Positions 1 through 5,512 of a DNA stretch of 5,512 nucleotides are shown here, one piece after another; the stretch's first letter is position 1, and the number at the start of each line of letters is the position of its first letter. The notes beneath the pieces are model-generated. The model worked only from the letters and a program-made list of their open reading frames with translations, made no database searches and had not been told where the DNA came from. A program made the translations under genes and the position numbers. This DNA comes from Candidatus Shapirobacteria bacterium CG10_big_fil_rev_8_21_14_0_10_48_15 (GTDB lineage Bacteria > Patescibacteriota > Microgenomatia > PFEM01): the NCBI GenBank assembly GCA_002793635.1, contig PFEM01000009.1:1-5512 (forward strand), written 5' to 3'.

Positions 1-570
1 GGTTTTGATTTGGGTGGGGTGATTTTTCCTGATTTGCATGTGCCGGTTGGTGACCCGGTAGCGCGCCGGCTAAAAATTGCCCCTCGTCAAGCAGAAGCCA
101 TTTTTGATCAGGTTTGGGACCGGTTGGCCAGAGGGCAAACGACCGAAGAGGAGCTGTGGCAAAAATTGTTGGCCATAGCCAAGCAAAAAATTTCCCTGGT
201 GGCCCTAAAAGCTTTTTATCGTTCTTTTCTGGTGCCTGATCAGGCAGTGGTGGCTTTAATTGAGCGTTTGGCGCTTCGTTACCCGCTTTTTGTGGTTTCC
301 AATAACAGCCGGGCATGGCTGGATTATGAGTTGGACGAGCACCGGCTGCGGCAGTATTTTAGTGCGGGGATTTTTAATTCCGCGGTCATTGGTGCCAAAA
401 AACCCGAGCCGGAATTTTTTGAGTTTTTAGTCAAGAAATTAAAATACCCGGCGCCAGATTGTTTGTTCATTGACGATCGGTCTAAGAATACCGCCGCCGC
501 CGCGAAGTTTGGGTTCCAAGTGAGGCTGTTTACCGCGCCCGCCGCTTTAGATTTTCCTTTTGCGGTATAA
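1..570 (+). CDS. HAD-superfamily hydrolase (subfamily IA-like), 5'-truncated
   Basis: The reading frame is open from the first base, so the gene starts upstream of the window; 189 residues are visible and probably only a few are missing, since HAD motif I normally lies within the first ten residues. Numbering from the first visible codon, motif I is FDLGGVIF with nucleophile Asp3; motif II is the hydrophobic strand ending in Ser100 (LFVVSNNS); motif III is a lysine in GAKKPEPEFF (133/134); motif IV is the acidic pair Asp158-Asp159 in CLFIDDRSKN. Residues about 15-90 are a helical cap typical of subfamily I. The family hydrolyses small phosphate esters in the cytoplasm through an aspartyl-phosphate. 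Oddly, the second motif I Asp (general acid, two residues after the nucleophile) is Gly, as in the DLGGV/DLGNV branch that includes E. coli YihX. The substrate cannot be told from sequence. The stop codon lies inside the promoter of the next gene. Confidence 0.9.
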   Translation, partial: GFDLGGVIFPDLHVPVGDPVARRLKIAPRQAEAIFDQVWDRLARGQTTEEELWQKLLAIAKQKISLVALKAFYRSFLVPDQAVVALIERLALRYPLFVVSNNSRAWLDYELDEHRLRQYFSAGIFNSAVIGAKKPEPEFFEFLVKKLKYPAPDCLFIDDRSKNTAAAAKFGFQVRLFTAPAALDFPFAV

Positions 571-571
571 T
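566..571 (+). promoter_or_regulatory. -10 box (TATAAT) for the zinc-ribbon gene
   Basis: A perfect TATAAT hexamer ends six bases before the ATG at 578. A start site about seven bases downstream of the hexamer would fall on or next to that ATG, giving a leaderless mRNA; no Shine-Dalgarno sequence precedes the ATG. No good -35 is seen at 16-18 bases (the sequence there is CGCTTT or shifted by one). The hexamer contains the TAA stop of the HAD gene (568-570). Confidence 0.55.
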
Positions 572-577
572 CAATTT

Positions 578-910
578 ATGGAAGGCCTTCTTTGCCCAGC
601 TTGTCATGTAACCGTCCGTCCGGAGGATTATTTTTGCTACAATTGCGGCCAAAATCTGCGGCCCAAACCCCTAAGCACCTCGTTTTCCAGTCAGTTGGTG
701 GTGTATCTCAAGAGTCTGCTTTTACCGCCTTGGGGAGTGATTTTGGGGATGCGTTATTTGCGCCAGCCGGACCGGCGTTCCAAATTGGTCGGTTGGGCGG
801 CAATTATTCTGACGGTCGTGATTCTGGTGGTGGTGATCAAACTAACCATGAACATGATTACTCTGGTCAACGACCAGGTTGGCCAGCAGCTCCAAAACTA
901 TTCGCTGTAA
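578..910 (+). CDS. Small zinc-ribbon membrane protein of unknown function
   Basis: The protein has 110 residues. The N-terminus carries two Cys pairs, Cys6-x2-Cys9 (CPAC) and Cys20-x2-Cys23 (CYNCG), a standard zinc-ribbon spacing, so it probably binds one zinc ion. A polar linker (28-38) is followed by a moderately hydrophobic stretch with a Pro-Pro-Trp kink (about 40-58), a basic loop (RYLRQPDRRSK, 59-69) and one strong membrane segment (about 70-87), then a short polar tail. The likely topology is a cytoplasmic zinc ribbon anchored to the inner membrane, with 40-58 either a second segment or lying on the surface. The ATG at 578 is chosen over the in-frame TTG at 560 because the latter lies upstream of the -10 box inside the HAD gene. 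Similar zinc-ribbon plus membrane-segment proteins are, from memory, common in Patescibacteria. No enzymatic motif is visible and the role is unknown. Confidence 0.8.
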   Translation: MEGLLCPACHVTVRPEDYFCYNCGQNLRPKPLSTSFSSQLVVYLKSLLLPPWGVILGMRYLRQPDRRSKLVGWAAIILTVVILVVVIKLTMNMITLVNDQVGQQLQNYSL

Positions 911-917
911 GTTTGCC

Positions 918-951
918 AGCACTTATAATATTTTAGTATCGCGCTTTTTTT
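918..951 (+). terminator. Weak candidate terminator after the zinc-ribbon gene
   Basis: A run of seven T (945-951) follows GCGC. The only upstream partner is AGCAC at 918-922, which can pair with GCGCT at 941-945 with one A-C mismatch and an AT-rich loop of 18 bases. This is a poor hairpin, so the T-run is the main evidence. No T-run lies downstream of cca on the other strand, so cca transcripts may end elsewhere or read into the convergent gene. Confidence 0.25.
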
Positions 952-974
952 ATCAGTTATCAGTTATTAGTTAT
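951..974. repeat. Short tandem repeat, three copies of a 7-base unit
   Basis: The unit TATCAGT occurs at 951-957 and 958-964, followed by the one-mismatch copy TATTAGT at 965-971 and a partial TAT. The array fills the end of the convergent gap and includes the cca stop codon (971-973, minus strand). Read on the minus strand it supplies stop codons in all three frames just after cca. It may be simple slippage-generated sequence. Confidence 0.7.
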
Positions 975-2350
975 TTGCCAATTTGTTTAGCCCTTTTCAG
1001 CAAAGACTCTTTTTGGTTTTTTGTCTGGTCTGCCTCCACTTCAGCAAAGAGCCGCTTTAAAACTTGGCCCACTGCCGGTCCTGGCTTGAGGTGAAGAGTG
1101 GCCATCACGTCATGACCGTCGATTTTCAGATCTTTAATACTAAAAGGCTGTTTTTGGACCGCGATTAATTTTTGTTTAAAGCGTTCCAATCGCCAGGAGG
1201 TCTCTCGGGCGCCGCCGCCGATCCGGTCCGCCCGCCGGACGGCCAAAATATCCTTCAGATTTTCTTTGCCCACGTGACGGATAAACCGCCGGTGGGCCTT
1301 GTCGGTTTGCCGTTCGTCGACGGTAAACTGATGCCAGCGGACCAGTTTGACCAGTCGTTGACTGTCTTTTTTGCTGAACCGCAGCCGCTGGGCGATCCGT
1401 CGGGTGATTTGCGCGCCGGCCATTTCGTGATTATAAAAAGTAATCGTTCCGTCCGGTTGCTTCTTGACTGTTGGTGGCTTGCCGACGTCATGCAACAGCA
1501 CGGCCAATTTGACGATGGGGTCGTCAGAGCGGCAGGCGGCCAGCGCTTTGACGCTGTGAATACCGACGCTCCAAAGGTGGTGCCGGCCCGGACTTTTTTG
1601 TTCCACCCCAAAACCTCGTTCCACTTCCGGCAGGATTTTTTCGGCCAGGCCGGCGCGGCGCAGGATCAGGTAGCCGTCAGCAGCGTGAGGGTAAGATAGG
1701 AGTTTTAACAGTTCGTCGCGGCAACGTTCGGCGCTGACATGATCGATTAGGTGCAGATTTTGCTGAATTGCCACAAAAGTTTTTGGTTCAATTTGAAAGC
1801 CCAATTGCGTGGCGATCCGTACCGCCCGCATCATGCGTAGGGCGTCTTCCTGAAAGCGTTTGACCGGATCGCCCACCGCTCGGATCAGCTTTTTTTGCAG
1901 GTCGGCTTGACCGTAGTGCGGGTCAATTAAATTAAAATCTTCTGGCTTGCTGGTGGGTTGGAGAGCGATTGCGTTAATCGTAAAATCACGTCGCACCAAG
2001 TCGTCTTGGATGGTTTTGCCCCAAGCCACGGCATCCGGTCGGCGGTGGTCGGTGTAGCCGGTTTCTTGGCGGAAAGTGGTGATCTCGTAAACCGGTGGCT
2101 TGCCGTAGTAATTTTTTTTGGCCTCTTGCGGATTGGTCAGGCCGACGGTGCCAAAGCGGTTGTCACAAAAAGCCTTGTCAAACAAGCTCAAAATGATTTC
2201 CGGTTTAGCATTGGTGGTAAAATCCCAATCAACGGGGTCATGGCCAAGCAGCAAGTCGCGCACCGCCCCCCCGACCACATAAATTTCCCAATTGTGGTCG
2301 GTAAAAGTGGCGATGATTTTTTTGACAAAGGCTGGTAAGTGGGCTTCCAT
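971..2350 (-). CDS. cca: CCA tRNA nucleotidyltransferase (class II) with HD domain
   Basis: The enzyme adds or repairs the 3'-terminal CCA of tRNAs from CTP and ATP without a nucleic-acid template. The 459 residues show the class II order: motif A with GGAVRD (27-32) and the catalytic carboxylates Asp41 and Asp43 (DWDFTT); motif B RRDFTINA (120-127); an LIDPHYGQADL segment (141-151); motif D EDALRMMR (168-175), whose Glu/Asp/Arg select the incoming base; then the helical neck. An HD phosphohydrolase-type domain follows, with His-Asp at 287-288 (LLHDVGKP) and His308 (FYNHE), and a C-terminal helical tail with DGHDVM (411-416). Length and order match bacterial HD-containing Cca proteins. Related poly(A) polymerases share motifs A and B, but motif D and the HD domain favour Cca. 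The start is ATG at 2350, with no Shine-Dalgarno site and a -10 box 11 bases upstream. It is divergent from recJ and convergent with the zinc-ribbon gene. Confidence 0.93.
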   Translation of the reverse strand: MEAHLPAFVKKIIATFTDHNWEIYVVGGAVRDLLLGHDPVDWDFTTNAKPEIILSLFDKAFCDNRFGTVGLTNPQEAKKNYYGKPPVYEITTFRQETGYTDHRRPDAVAWGKTIQDDLVRRDFTINAIALQPTSKPEDFNLIDPHYGQADLQKKLIRAVGDPVKRFQEDALRMMRAVRIATQLGFQIEPKTFVAIQQNLHLIDHVSAERCRDELLKLLSYPHAADGYLILRRAGLAEKILPEVERGFGVEQKSPGRHHLWSVGIHSVKALAACRSDDPIVKLAVLLHDVGKPPTVKKQPDGTITFYNHEMAGAQITRRIAQRLRFSKKDSQRLVKLVRWHQFTVDERQTDKAHRRFIRHVGKENLKDILAVRRADRIGGGARETSWRLERFKQKLIAVQKQPFSIKDLKIDGHDVMATLHLKPGPAVGQVLKRLFAEVEADQTKNQKESLLKRAKQIGK

Positions 2351-2351
2351 C

Positions 2352-2360
2352 TGGTAAAAT
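2352..2360 (+). promoter_or_regulatory. Extended -10 (TGG-TAAAAT) for recJ
   Basis: TG-n-TAAAAT is an extended -10 element with five of six hexamer matches. The hexamer ends at 2360, so the start site is expected at about 2367-2368, which coincides with the ATG at 2368 and implies a leaderless recJ-rel mRNA. No -35 is convincing at 16-18 bases, which extended -10 promoters often tolerate. A perfect TTGACA at 2322-2327 is 27 bases away, too far to serve this -10. Confidence 0.45.
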
Positions 2361-2361
2361 G

Positions 2362-2390
2362 ATTATAATGCGTTGGCAAATTTTAAGCAA
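2362..2390 (-). promoter_or_regulatory. cca promoter (TTGCTT - 17 bp - TATAAT)
   Basis: Read on the minus strand, TTGCTT (2390-2385) is followed after exactly 17 bases by a perfect TATAAT (2367-2362). Transcription would start near 2355, leaving a leader of only about five bases before the cca ATG at 2350. The -35 matches the consensus only in its TTG half. The whole element lies within the first codons of recJ. Confidence 0.55.
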
Positions 2391-4017
2391 AACCCCTCCG
2401 GACATTATCAAACAGCTCCTGCTTAATCGTGGGCTGAAGACACGCCAGCAGCAGGAGGAATTTTTAAATCCGCAAAACCCTTATCGGTTAACGGCCAAGC
2501 AGGTGGGGGTGGTGGCTTCCCAACTGGCCAAGGCTTTAGCGCGGATCAAACAAGCCATCAAGGGCAAAGAAAAAATCATTGTTTATGGTGATTATGATAC
2601 GGATGGGGTCTGCGCGACGGCGCTTTTGTGGGAGGCAATTTTTCAGTTGGGCGGTGACGTGTTGCCGTTTATTCCGAATCGCGAAGAAGGTTATGGTTTG
2701 AAAGTGGAACGGGTTGAACAACTGGCCCGGGACGGTGTCGGGCTGATTGTGACGGTTGACCAGGGGATTGTTCAGTACGCTCAAGTCGACCGCGCTCGCC
2801 AACTGGGCGTTGACGTGATCGTGACCGATCACCACACCTTGGGTCAAAAAAAGCCTCGGGCAGTCGCGCTGGTCCACACGACCAAGCTGGCCGGGTCAGG
2901 GGTGGCCTGGTTTTTGGCTCGGGCACTTTTGATCGCCGCTGCCAAAAAACCGCCGGCTGGTTCGTGGGGTTTGGATTTAGTGACCATCGGCACGGTCGCC
3001 GATATGGTGAGCTTGCTGGGCCCCAACCGCAGTTTGGTGAAATTCGGTTTGCCCCAGTTGGCCAAAACCAAGCGGCCGGGCTTGCGGACTTTGTTTGCCG
3101 CGGCCGGGCTGGCCGAGCGCCCGATTGATGTTTTTGCGGTCGGGTTTTTGATCGGGCCGCGACTCAATGCTTCCGGTCGGATGGCTGATCCCATGGACGC
3201 GTTGCGCTTGGTCTGTACCAAAAATGAGGCGCAGGCCAGCGAGTTGGCCCAAAAAATTAATGTCAGCAACCAAAGCCGTCAAGCATTGACCCAAAAGACC
3301 ATGGTGCAGGCTCGCGAATTATGGTTGGCGCAGGGCCAGCAAAAGGAGCTGATTTTTATCAGTCATACCAGTTTTGAGCACGGGGTGATTGGCTTGGTGG
3401 CGAGCAAACTCAAAGACGAATTTTATCGGCCGGCAGTGGTGCTGGCGCCGCGTCAGGATCATTGGGTGGCTTCCGCCCGTTCAATTCAGGAATTTGACAT
3501 GATCGCCGCGGTGCGGCAGTGCGCGGATATTTTGGGGCCGCATGGCGGCCATCCTTTGGCCGCGGGCTTTTCCGTCGCCACGGATAAGTTAGAGGCACTG
3601 AAGCAGCGGCTGCTGCAAACGGCGGCCGATCAACTTAAGGACAAAAAGTTGGCGCCCAGGCTGACAATTGACGCGCAAATTAAGCTGGCGGACGTCAATT
3701 TGCCGCTTTATGATCAGCTGGAGCAATTAGCCCCTTTTGGTCAAGATAACCCTCAACCGCTGTTTGTCACCCGCCAAGTTCAGGTCGTTAACGCTCGCCG
3801 GGTCGGTCACGACCAGAGCCACCTTAAATTACAATTTCGGCAAGGCGACAGTTTTTTTGAGGCCATTGGTTTCGGTTTGAGTGACCGTTATGAACAGCTG
3901 GCCCTCGCTGATTCAGGGGAACGGCTGGTGGATATTGCCTATCAGGTCGATCTTAACCAGTGGAATGGCCACCAGAGTTTGCAACTAAAAATTAAGGATC
4001 TGAAATTGCCAAAATGA
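2368..4017 (+). CDS. recJ: Single-stranded-DNA-specific exonuclease RecJ
   Basis: RecJ degrades single-stranded DNA 5' to 3' with Mn/Mg ions, in recombinational repair, mismatch repair and rescue of stalled forks. The 549 residues carry the DHH-phosphoesterase core: GDYDTDG (74-80), VDQG (130-133), TDHH (153-156), GTVAD (208-212) and GPRLNASGRM (263-272). The DHHA1 part has HGVIGLVASKL (338-348), ARSI (370-373) and GGHPLAAG (393-400). The C-terminal third (from LAPFGQDNPQPLF, 454-466) is the OB-fold DNA-binding domain. Length is normal for the family. Two oddities: motif II is usually VDNG, and the NP...PF segment normally between DHH and the GVA helix is nearly absent (TKLAGSGVAWF, 172-182). 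ATG 2368 is preferred over the in-frame ATG 2359, which lies within the -10 box and adds only three residues. The stop overlaps the rel start by four bases (ATGA), so the two are probably co-transcribed and translationally coupled. Confidence 0.95.
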   Translation: MRWQILSKTPPDIIKQLLLNRGLKTRQQQEEFLNPQNPYRLTAKQVGVVASQLAKALARIKQAIKGKEKIIVYGDYDTDGVCATALLWEAIFQLGGDVLPFIPNREEGYGLKVERVEQLARDGVGLIVTVDQGIVQYAQVDRARQLGVDVIVTDHHTLGQKKPRAVALVHTTKLAGSGVAWFLARALLIAAAKKPPAGSWGLDLVTIGTVADMVSLLGPNRSLVKFGLPQLAKTKRPGLRTLFAAAGLAERPIDVFAVGFLIGPRLNASGRMADPMDALRLVCTKNEAQASELAQKINVSNQSRQALTQKTMVQARELWLAQGQQKELIFISHTSFEHGVIGLVASKLKDEFYRPAVVLAPRQDHWVASARSIQEFDMIAAVRQCADILGPHGGHPLAAGFSVATDKLEALKQRLLQTAADQLKDKKLAPRLTIDAQIKLADVNLPLYDQLEQLAPFGQDNPQPLFVTRQVQVVNARRVGHDQSHLKLQFRQGDSFFEAIGFGLSDRYEQLALADSGERLVDIAYQVDLNQWNGHQSLQLKIKDLKLPK

Positions 4018-5456
4018 AAACCGATTTTGAGGAGCTTTTAAGCCAAATTAAAAAATACCAAACGCCGGCGGACTGCCGGTTAGTCCACCAGGCTTACCAA
4101 CTGGCGGTTCAGGCTCATGCCGGTCAAACCAGACTTTCCGGGGAGGCTTTCATTAATCATCCCTTGGCGGTGGCGGCGACTTTAGCGCGTTGGCAGTTAG
4201 ACAGTGAGACCATTGCGGCCGGCTTGCTGCATGATGTCGTGGAAGAAAGCCAGGTTTCTTTAGAAAAAATTACCAAAGATTTTGGACCGGAGATTGCCAA
4301 GCTGGTTGATGGCGTCACCAAAGTTGGCGAATACAAACTGCGTGGTCAGCAGCAAGCGATTTTTGTGGAAAATTTACGCAAGCTGATTGTGGTGATGGCC
4401 AAAGATTTGCGGGTGGTTTTACTTAAGCTCGCTGATCGTTACCACAACTTGCAGACTCTTGACGTACTGCCGCTGGCAAAGCAGCGCCGCATTGCCCGGG
4501 AAACGATTGAAATTTACGCGCCTTTGGCGGAGCGGCTGGGAATTGGGGAAATGAAGGGCCAGTTGGAAGACTTAGCCTTTCCTTATTTTGACCCCGATCA
4601 TTATCAATGGCTGAAGACTTATTCTCGGTCTTATTTCCAAAAAGTTGATGAATATCTGCTCAAGATTGAGCGACGGCTGATTAGGGCGTTGGCCAAGCGG
4701 GGCATTGCGGCTCAAGTATCCGGCCGGCGCAAGCATCTTTACAGTTTATACCAGAAGCTGCAGCGGCCGGAAATTGGTCGCGATCTGGCCAAAATTTACG
4801 ATTTGGCGGCCTTGCGAGTCATTGTGGCCACCGTAGAAGAATGCTACGCGGCTTTAGGGATTATTCACCAGCTTTTTCGTCCGGTGCCTTCGGTGGGGGT
4901 CCGCGATTTTATTGCCCAGCCCAAGCCCAATGGCTACCAGTCAATTCATACCAATGTTTTTTGTCTGGGTCGGATTATCGAGATTCAGGTTCGCACCCGG
5001 GCCATGCACGATCAGGCGGAAAACGGCATTGCCGCTCATTGGCATTACAGCGAAAACAAAACCGCCGGTTCTTTTGCACCGACCCAGAAAATGGCTTGGG
5101 TAAAAAAATTGGTGCAGTGGCAGGCAAAGATTACCGATTCCCAAGAATTGATTGTTTCTTTAAGGTTTGACGCTCTCTCCCACCGCAATTTCATTTTTTC
5201 GCCCCAAGGTGACGTGTTTGATTTACCCGCCGCGGCCACGCCGGTTGATTTTGCCTACGCCGTGCACACTGATTTGGGAGATCATTGTGCCGGGGCCAAA
5301 GTGGACGGCAAGCTGGTGCCTTTGCATTATCAGCTCAAAAGCGGGCAGATCGTCGAAATTTTGGTGAATAAGCACAAAAAAGCGCCTTCCCGTGACTGGC
5401 TCAACTTTGCCGTTACCCACAAGGCCCGCCAAAAAATCCGCGGCCATTTTCGCTAG
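4014..5456 (+). CDS. rel: Rel/SpoT-type (p)ppGpp synthetase/hydrolase lacking the C-terminal regulatory domains
   Basis: This cytoplasmic stringent-response enzyme transfers pyrophosphate from ATP to GDP/GTP and may hydrolyse (p)ppGpp. In 480 residues it has an HD hydrolase domain with Arg40, His49, His73-Asp74, Glu77 and Asp141/Asn145 (LADRYHN); a synthetase domain with GRRKH (237-241), IYDLAALR (261-268), the nucleotide-binding YQSIHT (308-313), catalytic Glu323 in EIQVRT, and HDQAENGIAAHW (332-343); and a TGS domain (about 390-455). It ends soon after TGS, so the helical, zinc-finger and ACT/RRM domains of the usual roughly 730-residue Rel are missing. The motif HDVVED reads HDVVEE (73-78), and the RxKD motif preceding YIA reads GVRD (295-298). 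Most catalytic residues of both activities remain, so it is probably bifunctional, with hydrolysis less certain. The ATG overlaps the recJ stop; AAGGA at 3994-3998 is 15 bases upstream, too far for a normal ribosome site, so coupling to recJ is likely. The symbol relA or spoT would also be used. Confidence 0.93.
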   Translation: MKTDFEELLSQIKKYQTPADCRLVHQAYQLAVQAHAGQTRLSGEAFINHPLAVAATLARWQLDSETIAAGLLHDVVEESQVSLEKITKDFGPEIAKLVDGVTKVGEYKLRGQQQAIFVENLRKLIVVMAKDLRVVLLKLADRYHNLQTLDVLPLAKQRRIARETIEIYAPLAERLGIGEMKGQLEDLAFPYFDPDHYQWLKTYSRSYFQKVDEYLLKIERRLIRALAKRGIAAQVSGRRKHLYSLYQKLQRPEIGRDLAKIYDLAALRVIVATVEECYAALGIIHQLFRPVPSVGVRDFIAQPKPNGYQSIHTNVFCLGRIIEIQVRTRAMHDQAENGIAAHWHYSENKTAGSFAPTQKMAWVKKLVQWQAKITDSQELIVSLRFDALSHRNFIFSPQGDVFDLPAAATPVDFAYAVHTDLGDHCAGAKVDGKLVPLHYQLKSGQIVEILVNKHKKAPSRDWLNFAVTHKARQKIRGHFR

Positions 5457-5512
5457 CCTCCTTTTTTCATTGGCAACCACCGCTTTGTTAGCCGCATCAG
5501 GGTTACTTGCAG
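5392..5512 (+). CDS. Possible N-terminus of a secreted or membrane protein, 3'-truncated
   Basis: In the +1 frame relative to rel, a reading frame stays open from 5368 to the window end. From GTG 5392 it reads a short polar and basic region (residues 1-16, including RPAKK at 11-15) followed by 24 hydrophobic or small residues (17-40, such as FASLLFSLATTALLAASG), a shape typical of a Sec signal peptide or a first membrane segment. The last 18 or so of these residues lie beyond the rel stop, so they are not a shadow of rel coding. TTG 5407 is an alternative start. Against it: no ATG, no Shine-Dalgarno site and an overlap with rel of about 50-65 bases. A frameshifted rel tail is unlikely, because the sequence does not resemble the Rel helical domain. 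Confidence 0.35.
   Translation, partial: MTGSTLPLPTRPAKKSAAIFASLLFSLATTALLAASGLLA

Noticed and set aside
924..929. TATAAT in the convergent gap as a promoter.
   Set aside because: No reading frame or RNA gene follows on the plus strand, no -35 is visible, and AT-rich gaps often contain this hexamer by chance.
592..936. Second plus-strand frame overlapping the zinc-ribbon gene.
   Set aside because: No start signal and no motifs, whereas the other frame has paired cysteines and a membrane segment.
1172..1699. Long plus-strand frame antisense to cca.
   Set aside because: It is a shadow of cca, whose motifs are all on the minus strand; the translation has no known motif.
2322..2350. Perfect TTGACA at 2322-2327 as a -35 for recJ.
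   Set aside because: At 17 bases the partner is TTCCAT, a poor -10, and the good -10 at 2355 is 27 bases away. The bases also encode conserved-length cca sequence.
3994..3998. AAGGA as the ribosome binding site for rel.
   Set aside because: It is 15 bases from the ATG, too far for a normal site; the ATGA overlap makes coupling to recJ more likely.
5223..5512. Minus-strand open frame antisense to the rel 3' end, preceded by an AGGAGG sequence (5457-5462 region) and an ATG.
   Set aside because: It overlaps the conserved TGS coding of rel for over 200 bases and has no recognisable domain. The purine-rich site is the complement of CCTCCT just after the rel stop.
5453..5512. A minus-strand frame ending in KKGG at a TAG (5455-5453) that overlaps the rel stop in CTAG, as in convergent genes.
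   Set aside because: Only 19 codons are visible and they show no recognisable feature; the plus-strand signal-peptide frame explains the same bases better.

Overview
This is a compact bacterial chromosome segment of housekeeping genes with very little non-coding DNA. The layout is: a 5'-truncated HAD-family hydrolase (+), a small zinc-ribbon/one-membrane-segment protein (+), a convergent tRNA nucleotidyltransferase gene cca (-), a divergent recJ (+), and a short Rel/SpoT-type (p)ppGpp enzyme (+) whose start codon overlaps the recJ stop. A possible further gene with a signal-peptide-like N-terminus begins inside the 3' end of rel and runs off the window. I see no rRNA, tRNA, CRISPR array, insertion sequence or phage gene.

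The best guess for the source is a small-genome bacterium of the Candidatus Patescibacteria (CPR) type. The reasons are a Rel protein that stops after the TGS domain, a zinc-ribbon protein with a membrane segment of a kind I associate with that group, near-zero spacing, and gene starts with a -10 hexamer where a Shine-Dalgarno site would be expected. This is inference; a 16S gene or a protein search would be needed to settle it.

The genes serve basic information processing. Cca builds or repairs the 3'-CCA of tRNAs, RecJ is a 5'-3' single-strand DNA exonuclease for recombination and repair, and Rel makes and/or degrades the alarmone (p)ppGpp. recJ and rel form a tight operon (ATGA overlap), as in Firmicutes but without the intervening apt gene. 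cca and recJ diverge from a 17-bp gap carrying overlapping promoters.

There is no convincing previously undescribed system here. The most interesting points are: (1) apparent leaderless transcription of the zinc-ribbon gene and recJ, with -10 boxes 6-7 bases before ATG, one of them containing the stop codon of the preceding gene; (2) a palindromic -10 element between cca and recJ; (3) a Rel enzyme lacking its whole C-terminal regulatory half and carrying changes in the HD and RxKD motifs; (4) the likely secreted or membrane protein starting inside rel.
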